From Chloroflexota bacterium (GTDB taxonomy: Bacteria > Chloroflexota > Limnocylindria > Limnocylindrales > CSP1-4), in the NCBI GenBank assembly GCA_003158675.1, contig PMKN01000090.1:1-35570 (forward strand): 35,570 bases of DNA, in the 5' to 3' direction. Shown piece by piece: positions 1-8,457 of the stretch (position 1 is the first letter of the stretch; each line of letters starts with the position of its first letter). The notes under the pieces were generated by a model. The model was not told where the DNA came from, searched no databases, and was given only the letters and a program-made list of their open reading frames with translations. The position numbers and the translations under genes were made by a program.

Positions 1-18
1 CCACTGAGCTACGGGCGC
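1..18 (-). tRNA. tRNA gene, 5' end only (truncated by window edge)
   Basis: Reverse complement of 1..18 reads GCGCCCGTAGCTCAGTGG, typical of a tRNA acceptor 5' strand plus D-arm (TAGCTCAGTGG). Anticodon lies outside the window. Confidence 0.72.
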
Positions 19-468
19 GCGGTTAGTGACTGGCTCCACGCTCATTTAGAGCATCTGATCCGACGAACCGATGCTACGGGCGGGGCTCGCTGCACAGAGC
101 GTGTAGAACATCCGATTCGGCGGCCGAGTCAAGCGTGGAAACCAGGAACCGCGACATGGTAACCGTTCGGAGCCTACGGAGCTTCATCGACGACTCGGCT
201 ATTCGCGAAGGGTTCGACCTGTCGATCAACCTGGAGCCACTCCGCGTCTACCCTTCGCCTCTTGCCACGCACATCACCTACCGCGTGCTCCGCTGACAAT
301 GCGTCTGGTGACGCAGCCGCTCGAAGATGCTCGACGTTAGCCAGCTCGCTCGCACGGAAGTCCTCGCACGAGATAATCGCCAGAGGACCTGCTGGGCGGC
401 CCGATCGACGGGTACTGCGGACGCGCGCATGAGCGAATCTGGGGTTTCTGCCCCCATGAGCGGGAAGA

Positions 469-1008
469 TCAACGTGGTCGATGCGCCTCCTCGCTCTCCT
501 CCACGAGCAAGCCCCAGGCGACATCGGCTGCGCCTATGAGCAGGACGAACACCACGAAGGTCGCGTAGTAGAGCGGGATCGCATCGTTCCTGGCCGCGAA
601 TGATGCCGCTACATACAAGAGCACAAGATCGGCGATCGCCGTCCAGGAGATGCGACGGATTGTGGCGCGGCCCTTCCACGAGCCATCCTTGCCACGGGTG
701 AGGCCGACCACCCGGCGGCCAATGCGGACGAGACCAACCCCGGCAACCGCGGCCAAGCTGACGGCCAGCGAGTACGCATCCGCACTGGGGATGAGGACTA
801 TCAGCGACACACACAGTAGATAGAGCAGGTTCGAAAAGGCGAGATCAGCCCTCATCCGGAGGTCGGCCCGCTTCTCCACCGCAATCGACGAGAGATTGAT
901 CGATACGCCTACGAACAGCAGCCCGAGAAGAGCGGCAGACGCCGACCCGACGGCGATGTAGAAGTCGTGCCACGAATCGACGCCCGCCTGGAACGCGCTC
1001 ACATTCAC
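469..1008 (-). CDS. Small membrane protein with about four TM segments, unknown function
   Basis: 179-aa ORF; N-terminal WHDFYIAVGSASAALLGLLFVGVSINL and three further hydrophobic segments; 60 bp downstream of the TIR-WD40 ORF on the same strand. Confidence 0.75.
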   Translation of the reverse strand: MNVSAFQAGVDSWHDFYIAVGSASAALLGLLFVGVSINLSSIAVEKRADLRMRADLAFSNLLYLLCVSLIVLIPSADAYSLAVSLAAVAGVGLVRIGRRVVGLTRGKDGSWKGRATIRRISWTAIADLVLLYVAASFAARNDAIPLYYATFVVFVLLIGAADVAWGLLVEESEEAHRPR

Positions 1009-1068
1009 TCGCCAACCCTACCCTCGGCTGGCTGCGAGGACCGCCTCCGTCGCACTCAGTGGCACGCC

Positions 1069-4000
1069 CTAGTTCGCCGGGCAGGTGGGCGCGGTACTCG
1101 TCACCAGGTACTGGCCACGCTCATCCTGGGTGAGATCGCGAGATAGATCCGCACAGGCTCGGCTCATCGTGTCGAGGTACCCGGTGTCCCACAGCTGCGC
1201 CGTGCCGTCGTAGCCGCCCACCAGGACGTATTTCCCGTCTGGCGAGAACGCAACGCTAAGCGCGATCCCAGTCGGTCCGCTGAAGGTCCGCACCGAAGTT
1301 CCGGTGGCGACATCCCACAGGATGGCGGTCTCGTCTGCGCTGCCGGTCAGGATGTACTTGCCATCCGGAGAGAAGGTGGCGCTGGTGATGCCGCCATGAT
1401 GCCCGCTGAGCTTGCGGATCTCCGCCCCCGTGCCGGCGTCCCAGATCACGGCCGTGTCGTCGGCGCTCGCGGTCAGTACGTATTTGCCATCTGGGGAGAA
1501 GGCGACGCTGGCGACGGAGTCTGTATGCCCTATGAAGCTGCGAATCTGCGCCCCGGTGGCCGCGTCCCAGAGCATGGCCGTGTGGTCCCAGCTCCCCGTG
1601 AGCACATACTTGCCGTCCGGGGAGAAGGCCACGCTTTCAACCCACCCCTTGTGCCCGCTGAACTTGCGGATGGCCGTCCCGGTCGCAGCATCCCAGAGCT
1701 CCGCGTCGCCGCTCTCCATATTCAGACTCGAGCCGCTGCCCGACAGGACATACCGTCCGTCCGGCGAGAAGGCGACGCTGAGGAAGTCGTCGCCAAGGCT
1801 GGCAAAGGTCCGCACCTCCGCACCGGTGGTCGCGTCCCAGAGTTTGAGATTGCCCGGCCCGCCAGTAAGCACGAACTTGCCATCCGGCGAGAAGGCGACG
1901 CTCTCTATGGCCAGCGTGGACGCGGCGATAGTGACGAGGCGCACACCGGTCCGCGCGTCCCACAGCTCCACCGAGCCGCTGTCGCTCCCAGTGAGCAGCC
2001 TGGCTCCGTCTGGCGAGTAGGCGACGCTCCAGATTCCGCTGGGCCTGTCGCTGATACTGATCCCGCCCGCGCTCGCCGCGACGGTCCACAGCCTGGCCGT
2101 TGCGTCCTGGCTGCCCGTCAGAGCGTACCTGCCGTCAGGAGAGAAGGCGACGCTCTGGACCGGGTCTAGCCAGCCCTCGCTGTGGCCGCTGAAGGTCCGA
2201 AGCTCCGCCCCTGTTGCCACATCCCATAGCTTGGCGGTGTTGTCGTGGCTGCCCGTGAGCACAAACCTGCCGTTTGATGAGAAGGCAACGCAGTACACGG
2301 GGCCGGTGTGCCCGCTGAAGGTCCGAACCACCGCGCCGGTCGCGGCGTCCCACAGCCTCGCGGTTCTGTCGTCGCTGCCCGTGAGCACGTATTGGCCATC
2401 GGGCGAGAAAGCCACGCTATTGACATTGTCCGTATGCCCGGCGAAGGTCGTGACTGTGGCGCCCGTTCCGAGATCGAACATCTGCGCGGTGTAGTTCCCC
2501 CCTGTCAGCACGTACTTGCCGTCAGGCGAGAAGGCAACGCTGTCGGCGGTATCGGCCGCGCCGAAGGTTCGTACCTGGGTCCCGGTCCCGGCATCCCAAA
2601 GCGTGGCAGGTCCGTTGGCGCCCTCGCCCGTGAGCACGTAGTTGCCGTCGGGTGAGTAGGCGACGCTCTGGATGGACGAACGACCGCTGAAGACCCGGAC
2701 CTGTTGGCCGGTCGCAGCGTCCCACAGCCTCGCGGTTCTGTCCTCGCTGCCCGTGAGCACGTACTTGCCGTCGGGCGAGAAAGCCACGCTGTTTACGTAG
2801 TCCGTGTGCCCGCTGAAGACCCGGACCTGGGCCCCGGTGGCGACGCTCCAGAGCCTGGCCGTGGCATCGCGGCTGCCCGTGAGCACGTACTTGCCGTCGG
2901 GCGAGAAAGCTACGCTGTTCACGTAGTCCGTGTGCCCGCTGAAGGCTCGGACGTAATAGACCTGGGCCAGGCTCTTCATGAGAGCGCCATCGGCCTGAGC
3001 CGTGTAGCCGCTCTTGAGGGACCGCAGGCTCAGCAGGGCCGCCGTCTCGGCATTGCCGTCGGGCTGGGACAGGATGTTCTCCGCCTCCGCGGCAAGCCGC
3101 AGCCTCTCCGATTGGGCGAGCTGGGCCTCCGCAGTTGCCTTCGCCGTCAGGGCCTGGGCCTCGGCCGTGGCTCGAGCAATGACTTCCGTGGCTCGGGCGT
3201 TGGCTTCGTTGAGGGCCGTCTGCTGGGCCTGATAGGCCATCAGGCCGGCGATCGTCGCGACGACCAGCAGGATCGAGACGATACCCGTGGCTCCCAGGCT
3301 GGCGACCAGTGTCACGCGCTGACGGCGGCTCTCGGCCCGCCGGCCGGCCAGAACGAAACTGCGCTGGACGTCCGTGGGTTGAGGGTCGGAGTGCACGCTC
3401 ACTTTCGATAGCCACTGCTCGGCCTCCGCCAGATCTTTGCCGCGCAGCAGCCGGCTGGAGTCTTGGGCGTGCCGCTCCCATTCGCGGGCTCGGCTTTCCA
3501 GGCGAGATTGAGCCCTGACCCAGTCCCAGTCCGTGTGGATCGCCGCGTTGAGCTTCTCCAGCGCTTCGCGGAACCTGGGCTCCCTGGCAAGCGCCTCCCT
3601 CTGTTCCTCGGGCGGCAGGCCCGCGCCCGGCCTGGGCTCGAGCAGGAAGGCATCGTCCTGGCGGAAGATGATCCAGTTGATGGCGGTCAGATCCGGCAGG
3701 AACTCCTGGATTGACGCCACCGGCGTGTCATCCACGATGACCGGAATGACGCGCTTGTTGTGGCTGAGGGCCTGACTTATCTCGCTCTTACAGACCTCCG
3801 AGCCGATCGAACTGCGGCTGATAACGAACATGAAGACACTGCTTCGCTCTATCGCCCGGCAGATCTCGTCCCACCAGCGCTCCCCTACGGGGATGCGATC
3901 CCAGTCGATCCACGTCTGAACGCCGGAGTCTTCCAGCGAGCCGCGTATCAGCCGTGCGAAAGCGATGTCTCTCCGCGAGTACGAGATGAAGACGTCGGCG

Positions 4001-4134
4001 ACGTCAGGAAGCGCGCTGCCACTCGAACTCGTGGCTGCCTGGCCGGCGGCCCTCGCGTCCCCGGCCGCGACTCGTGCGCCATTCGGGTCGTTCGTGGCGT
4101 CCATCCAACCCTCGTCCATCTGCCGACCAAGCAA
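1069..4134 (-). CDS. TIR domain - TM/coiled coil - WD40 repeat protein (predicted membrane-anchored signalling/immunity protein)
   Basis: 1021 aa. TIR_2-like DVFISYSRRDIAFARLIRGSLEDSGVQTWID...FMFVISRSSIGSEVCKSEISQAL; TM VTLVASLGATGIVSILLVVATIAGLMAY; Ala-rich coiled coil; 14 recognisable SVAFSPDGKYVLTGS...ARLWD units; C-terminal CADLSRDLTQDERGQYLV..PTCP. Confidence 0.93.
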   Translation of the reverse strand: MLGRQMDEGWMDATNDPNGARVAAGDARAAGQAATSSSGSALPDVADVFISYSRRDIAFARLIRGSLEDSGVQTWIDWDRIPVGERWWDEICRAIERSSVFMFVISRSSIGSEVCKSEISQALSHNKRVIPVIVDDTPVASIQEFLPDLTAINWIIFRQDDAFLLEPRPGAGLPPEEQREALAREPRFREALEKLNAAIHTDWDWVRAQSRLESRAREWERHAQDSSRLLRGKDLAEAEQWLSKVSVHSDPQPTDVQRSFVLAGRRAESRRQRVTLVASLGATGIVSILLVVATIAGLMAYQAQQTALNEANARATEVIARATAEAQALTAKATAEAQLAQSERLRLAAEAENILSQPDGNAETAALLSLRSLKSGYTAQADGALMKSLAQVYYVRAFSGHTDYVNSVAFSPDGKYVLTGSRDATARLWSVATGAQVRVFSGHTDYVNSVAFSPDGKYVLTGSEDRTARLWDAATGQQVRVFSGRSSIQSVAYSPDGNYVLTGEGANGPATLWDAGTGTQVRTFGAADTADSVAFSPDGKYVLTGGNYTAQMFDLGTGATVTTFAGHTDNVNSVAFSPDGQYVLTGSDDRTARLWDAATGAVVRTFSGHTGPVYCVAFSSNGRFVLTGSHDNTAKLWDVATGAELRTFSGHSEGWLDPVQSVAFSPDGRYALTGSQDATARLWTVAASAGGISISDRPSGIWSVAYSPDGARLLTGSDSGSVELWDARTGVRLVTIAASTLAIESVAFSPDGKFVLTGGPGNLKLWDATTGAEVRTFASLGDDFLSVAFSPDGRYVLSGSGSSLNMESGDAELWDAATGTAIRKFSGHKGWVESVAFSPDGKYVLTGSWDHTAMLWDAATGAQIRSFIGHTDSVASVAFSPDGKYVLTASADDTAVIWDAGTGAEIRKLSGHHGGITSATFSPDGKYILTGSADETAILWDVATGTSVRTFSGPTGIALSVAFSPDGKYVLVGGYDGTAQLWDTGYLDTMSRACADLSRDLTQDERGQYLVTSTAPTCPAN
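2740..2950 (-). repeat. Nearly identical tandem WD40-encoding units at nucleotide level
   Basis: The segment CCGTGAGCACGTACTTGCCGTCGGGCGAGAAAGC(C/T)ACGCTGTT(T/C)ACGTAGTCCGTGTGCCCGCTGAAG occurs twice, about 126 bp apart. Confidence 0.8.
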
Positions 4135-4217
4135 CTCGCCAGATCATAGCGCTGGGCATGGGCTCGAACCGAGCACATTCGAGCGGCCAAGGACGACCGA
4201 TGAAGCCATGATGCGAA

Positions 4218-4262
4218 CGAACGCCCGCCTCGAACGCCCGCCTCGAACGCCCGCCTCGAACG
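4218..4262. repeat. 13-bp tandem repeat CGAACGCCCGCCT, about 3.5 copies, in the divergent intergenic region
   Basis: Read directly: 4218-4230, 4231-4243, 4244-4256, then CGAACG. Confidence 0.95.
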
Positions 4263-4349
4263 TTGGCGTCGGGTGTTGTCGCTGGCAAGTTCTCGGCCAC
4301 CACTTCCATGTAGTCTGTAGACGCTTCCAACGCAACAGGAGGGCGGGCC

Positions 4350-7300
4350 GTGCCTGAGGACCTGACGAAGGACGTTCGCCCCGAGATCGGGTCGGGCACT
4401 CGTGTCGTGGTGACGGCCGGCGACGTGGTCGTCGACTGGAACCTCGCGCGGACGCGCAAGGTGCCCGACGGCAGCGCGACGTGGAACGCGTCTGACCGAA
4501 CCGAGATCTACGGGCACCTGGGCGGCGCGGCGATGCTGGGCCGGCTTCTCCAGGGGGTAGCCGAGACGCTGGGACCGGGCGGCATGGAGGCAGACGTGTG
4601 CTGCCCGCCGGCGCACCAGGAGCCACGCGGCTTCGACGATCCGCGCTTCAACCACTCGTACGCGGTCTGGTCTCTGGTCCCGAAGAAGAAGGGCGACCGC
4701 GAACCGAGCGTGTGGCGGGTGGAGGAGTTCCTGGGCCTCGATCTGGCAACCGCGGCCGGTCCGGCCGCCGACCCGGGACCGGAGACGGCAGACCTAGTTG
4801 TCCTCGACGACGCGAATCTGGGATTCCGTGAACAGCCTCGCCGCTGGCCGAAGGCGATTCGGCGGGCTTCCCCGACCGGACCCGCGCCCTGGGTGATCCT
4901 CAAGACGGCTCGGCCGGTCGCCGCCGGCCAGCTGTGGCGCCACCTGCTGAAGCACTACGCTGAGCGGCTCATCGTCGTGATGACCCTCAACGACCTGCGA
5001 CTCTCGGAAGTCAAGATCAGCCGCGAGCTCTCGTGGGAGCGCACCGGGGGCGACCTCGCGCGCGAGATCGTGAACAACCCGGCGGTCAACGGTCTCTCTC
5101 GCTGCGCCCACGTCGTCGTCTCCGTGGGAACCGGTGGGGCCGTGGTGCTGTCGCGCCGGCGCGAGCTCGCGTCGAGCCCGGCCAGCCTCGATCGACCGCT
5201 CTGCCGGGTGGTCTTCGATCCGGAAGCGATCGAGAACAGCTGGGTCGAGCAGTACCCGGGCTCGATGGTCGGCTATGCCAGCTGCCTGACCGCCGGGATC
5301 GCCAGGTCGGTCCTCCTTACGCCGGACGATCCCGACGTCGAGGACGGCACGCGGCGCGGATTGGCTACCTCGCGCGCCCTCCACCTGCGCGGCTACGGCA
5401 ACCCGGTGGCTGGATCCGATCGGGCCGGGCTGGCCTTTCCAGCTTCCGAGATGGCCCTGGCGCTCTCGAAGGCCGCGCCCGAGTTCGGGGTTGCGGTCAT
5501 CGAGCAGCCGGTTCGCGACGATTGGTCCATTCTCGAGTCGCGCTATCCGGAGGGCCTCGAGGCCGTCGCCGAACGGGTCGCGATCGAGGGCCCCGAAGCG
5601 ATCGTAAAGGGCGTCCCGTTCGGGCGGTTCGGCAATCTGCTGACCCTGGATCGTGGCGAGACCGAAGGCTTCCGCAGTATCAGAAGCCTGATGCGGGAGT
5701 ACGTGTCCGAGCCCGCGCCCCGGCCGTTGAACATTGCCGTCTTCGGCCCACCTGGAGCCGGCAAGTCGTTCGGCGTCAAGGAAGTCGTGAAGTCGATCCT
5801 GGACAAGGACAAGATCGAAGACGTCACCTTCAACCTCTCCCAGCTGCGCGATCCGGCCGAGCTCGCAGACGCCTTGCACCAGGTTCGGGACATCGGCCTG
5901 CGCGGCAAGCTGCCTTTCGTTCTGTGGGACGAGTTCGACTCGGACCTCGCCGGGCACGCCTTCGGCTGGCTGCGCCACTTCCTGGCTCCGATGCAGGACG
6001 GCTCCTTCCAGGAGGGCCAGGTTGTCCACCCGATCGGCAAGGCGATCTTCGTCTTCGCCGGAGGTACGAGCTCCAACCTCGACGATTTCGCCGCCAATCG
6101 GAGCGAGGCTTTCAAGCTGGCCAAGGGCCCGGACTTCGTCAGCCGGCTCAAAGGTCACGTGGACGTCGTCGGGCCGGACCCGCGGGGCGGTGATTCCCAG
6201 GCTGACCCGCATTTCCGAATCCGGCGGGCGATTCTGCTCCGCTCGATGTTGTTGCGCTCCCGGCCGTACCTGTTCAGCGGCTCAGGGAAAGCGACTCGGC
6301 TGGCGATGGACCCGGGCGTGCTGCGCGCGTTTCTGGGCGTCCCACGGTATCGCCACGGCGCTCGATCGCTCGAGACGATCGTGGCCATGAGTACGCTGCA
6401 CGGCAAGACCCGCTACGAGCGGTCTGCCCTGCCAGCCGCCGACCAGCTCGACGCCCACGTCGATGCTCGGGAGTTCATGTCGCTCGTGGAACGGTACGTT
6501 CCCGACGGTGAGGTGCTCGAGCAGCTGGCCGAGGGCGTCCATATCGAGTACTGCGCAGAGATGCTTGGCCAGGGCCACGCCTGGGCGGGCTCCGAGGCAT
6601 ATCTGTCCGATCGGCCGTCGCTCCGCCGCTTCGTGGCCGTCATGCCGACCCTCGGCCCGCTGCCGGCCCTGGTCGACTGGTCGTGGCTCTCCGAGCATTT
6701 GAGGGACCAGAACCGCGATGCCGCCCGCGATCTGCCCGGCAAGCTAGCGACGCTCGGCCACGTCCTTCGCAAGGAGGCTCCCGGCGGCGCCCCGGTGGCG
6801 AAGCTGGCGCGCCGCGATCCAAGGGTGGAGATGCTCGCCCGTCGCGAGCACGAGCGTTGGGTTCGGCTGAAGGAGCGACGAGGCTGGCATTACGGCGACC
6901 CGCGCGACGACGCTCGCAAGTTGCATCCGTGCCTGGTGCCGTGGTCCAACCTTCCGGAGGCGGAGCGCGCCAAGGATCGGCAGCAGGTGATGAGCTTGCC
7001 TCGCATCGTGGCCGCGGCCGGGATGACGCTGGCGCGATTGGACGACTCCGGGGAGTTGCGGGTCGGTGTTACGGGGCATCGCGCACTCGCCGATCCGGAG
7101 GTCGTCGCGGCGGGCGTGGCGGCCGCGCTAACACGGATCTGCGAGGCGCGGCCGGGCAGGGTGCTGGCGGTCGTGTCGGCGCTCGCGGAAGGGGCGGACC
7201 GGCTGGTCGCGGAGGCGGGGTTGAAGCTCGGGGCGCGGCTGGTGGCAGTCCTGCCGCTGCCCAAATACGACTACCTCGAGGACTTCGCCACGACCGAATC

Positions 7301-7637
7301 CAAGGACGAGTTCCTGCGGCTGCTCGGCGAGGCGGACGAAGTCGTTGAGGCGAAGGCGAACGCGGCAGCGGAAACGGCAATGGGGCTCAAGGATGGCGGC
7401 CGGAATGCCGCTTATGCCGCGGCGAACGATGCCGTCCTCGACCGTTCGGACGTGCTGGTGGCCGTCTGGGACGGCAGGGCCTCCCAGTCCGAAGGCGGAA
7501 CAGGCGACGTAGTTCGCGCGGCCCGCGCCCGGGGCATCCCCATTGCCTGGGTCCAGGCCGGCAACCGCAAGCCGGGCACGATGGAGCTCAGGTCTCTCGG
7601 CGCCGACCAGGGCAAGGTCACGTTCGAGGGTCTGTAG
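4350..7637 (+). CDS. Multidomain protein: PfkB/ribokinase-like N-terminus - AAA+ ATPase - RyR domain - SLOG/Rossmann-like C-terminus
   Basis: GTG start with AGGAGG upstream. Walker A GPPGAGKS, Walker B LPFVLWDEFD, sensor-1-like FVFAGGT; RyR-like HERWVRLKERRGWHYGDPRDDARKLHPCLVPWSNLPEAERAKDRQQVMSLP; C-terminal LRVGVTGHRAL...VVSALAEGADRLVAEAGL...VLDRSDVLVAVWDG; N-terminal GDVVVDWN / GGAAMLGRLL / SVGTGGAVVLSRR resembling PfkB. Confidence 0.9.
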   Translation: MPEDLTKDVRPEIGSGTRVVVTAGDVVVDWNLARTRKVPDGSATWNASDRTEIYGHLGGAAMLGRLLQGVAETLGPGGMEADVCCPPAHQEPRGFDDPRFNHSYAVWSLVPKKKGDREPSVWRVEEFLGLDLATAAGPAADPGPETADLVVLDDANLGFREQPRRWPKAIRRASPTGPAPWVILKTARPVAAGQLWRHLLKHYAERLIVVMTLNDLRLSEVKISRELSWERTGGDLAREIVNNPAVNGLSRCAHVVVSVGTGGAVVLSRRRELASSPASLDRPLCRVVFDPEAIENSWVEQYPGSMVGYASCLTAGIARSVLLTPDDPDVEDGTRRGLATSRALHLRGYGNPVAGSDRAGLAFPASEMALALSKAAPEFGVAVIEQPVRDDWSILESRYPEGLEAVAERVAIEGPEAIVKGVPFGRFGNLLTLDRGETEGFRSIRSLMREYVSEPAPRPLNIAVFGPPGAGKSFGVKEVVKSILDKDKIEDVTFNLSQLRDPAELADALHQVRDIGLRGKLPFVLWDEFDSDLAGHAFGWLRHFLAPMQDGSFQEGQVVHPIGKAIFVFAGGTSSNLDDFAANRSEAFKLAKGPDFVSRLKGHVDVVGPDPRGGDSQADPHFRIRRAILLRSMLLRSRPYLFSGSGKATRLAMDPGVLRAFLGVPRYRHGARSLETIVAMSTLHGKTRYERSALPAADQLDAHVDAREFMSLVERYVPDGEVLEQLAEGVHIEYCAEMLGQGHAWAGSEAYLSDRPSLRRFVAVMPTLGPLPALVDWSWLSEHLRDQNRDAARDLPGKLATLGHVLRKEAPGGAPVAKLARRDPRVEMLARREHERWVRLKERRGWHYGDPRDDARKLHPCLVPWSNLPEAERAKDRQQVMSLPRIVAAAGMTLARLDDSGELRVGVTGHRALADPEVVAAGVAAALTRICEARPGRVLAVVSALAEGADRLVAEAGLKLGARLVAVLPLPKYDYLEDFATTESKDEFLRLLGEADEVVEAKANAAAETAMGLKDGGRNAAYAAANDAVLDRSDVLVAVWDGRASQSEGGTGDVVRAARARGIPIAWVQAGNRKPGTMELRSLGADQGKVTFEGL

Positions 7638-7799
7638 GTAACCTGTCGTCCCGTCCACCGCCTCCAAACCCCATTTCGTGCTTGGCGCGACACTCAGCCT
7701 CCGTGCGGGCCATCGCTGAGGCCGCGCCATCGAAGACCACTCGCTTCGCGTAGTGGAGCGAAGATCGGTCAAGGTCCGCGCCGTTCGCCCGACCCGAGC

Positions 7800-8366
7800 C
7801 TACCAGGCGTCCCCTGAACGCAGGATGCAGTCGATCGGGGCGGTCACATCGACGCTGGGCGACGACCGGGTCCGCAGGACCATGATGTAGCCGTCCTCGT
7901 CGGGCGTGGGGCGCCGACCATCGGGGGCACGCACCGACGACTTGCCCTGCCAGGTCTCCCAGCCGAGCCGCCGGTAGAACCCGTGCTCGCCGGTGCCAAG
8001 CGCTCCTAGGTCGAACGACTCGTCGAGATGCGCGTCGACGACTCCCATCAGCCTGGTGCCGATGCCGCGGCGCTGCCGGGCCGGAGCCACTGCCACGGCC
8101 TCGACGTAGCCGGTCCGGATCGGCCTCTCGTCAACGTAGAGTTCGCGCTCGGCGACGGACGCGTACGCCACGATCTCGCCGTCGAGTTCGGCGACGAAGT
8201 GCTCGCCCGCGGCCGCGTGCGCCCAGTCGGATTCGGTCATGGGATCGGTATCGGCGAACGCTGACCACAGCAGGCCCCGAATCGACGCCGTCTCCTCTGC
8301 GGTGAGGTGCCCGTTGGCCACGCGGCGGATTCGGAGGCCGCTCCCGGCGCCTGCGACGGTGCTCAT
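7800..8366 (-). CDS. GNAT acetyltransferase resembling aminoglycoside 2'-N-acetyltransferase AAC(2')-I
   Basis: Likely start MSTVAGAG at 8366 (ORF-track start 8687 looks too long). YVEAVAVAPARQRRGIGTRLM..., LGALGTGEHGFYRRLGWETWQGKSSVRAP...PTPDEDGYIMVL...SGDAW follows the AAC(2')-I pattern. Confidence 0.85.
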   Translation of the reverse strand: MSTVAGAGSGLRIRRVANGHLTAEETASIRGLLWSAFADTDPMTESDWAHAAAGEHFVAELDGEIVAYASVAERELYVDERPIRTGYVEAVAVAPARQRRGIGTRLMGVVDAHLDESFDLGALGTGEHGFYRRLGWETWQGKSSVRAPDGRRPTPDEDGYIMVLRTRSSPSVDVTAPIDCILRSGDAW

Positions 8367-8457
8367 GGCCCGAGGATACCCCGACCTCCCGCCTGCACCT
8401 CCAGGCTGCGGACACGGAAGCCACCGCGGCGCGCACAGCGGGCGGGAGCGGGCCGTG

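Noticed and set aside
174-814. Overlapping ORFs near the left edge (174-524 minus, 278-814 minus, 327-539 plus) and a 46-aa ORF at 156-296 plus
   Set aside because: No recognisable family or convincing SD; most overlap the better-supported membrane protein at 469-1008.
1396-3411. Repetitive plus-strand ORFs (257, 202 and 235 aa) and a 319-aa minus ORF (2522-3481) in the WD40 region
   Set aside because: Their repetition simply mirrors the WD40 repeats read in the wrong frame or strand.
4218-4262. Possible CRISPR array
   Set aside because: 13-bp units are directly adjacent with no spacers; this is a simple tandem repeat.
4794-6212. 472-aa minus-strand ORF opposite the AAA+/RyR/SLOG gene
   Set aside because: Shadow frame; the plus-strand translation carries the recognisable domains.
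1-7637. tRNA-anchored genomic island carrying the TIR locus
   Set aside because: The tRNA fragment presents its 5' end to the locus, whereas integrative elements usually use the 3' end. No integrase or second att-like copy was seen.
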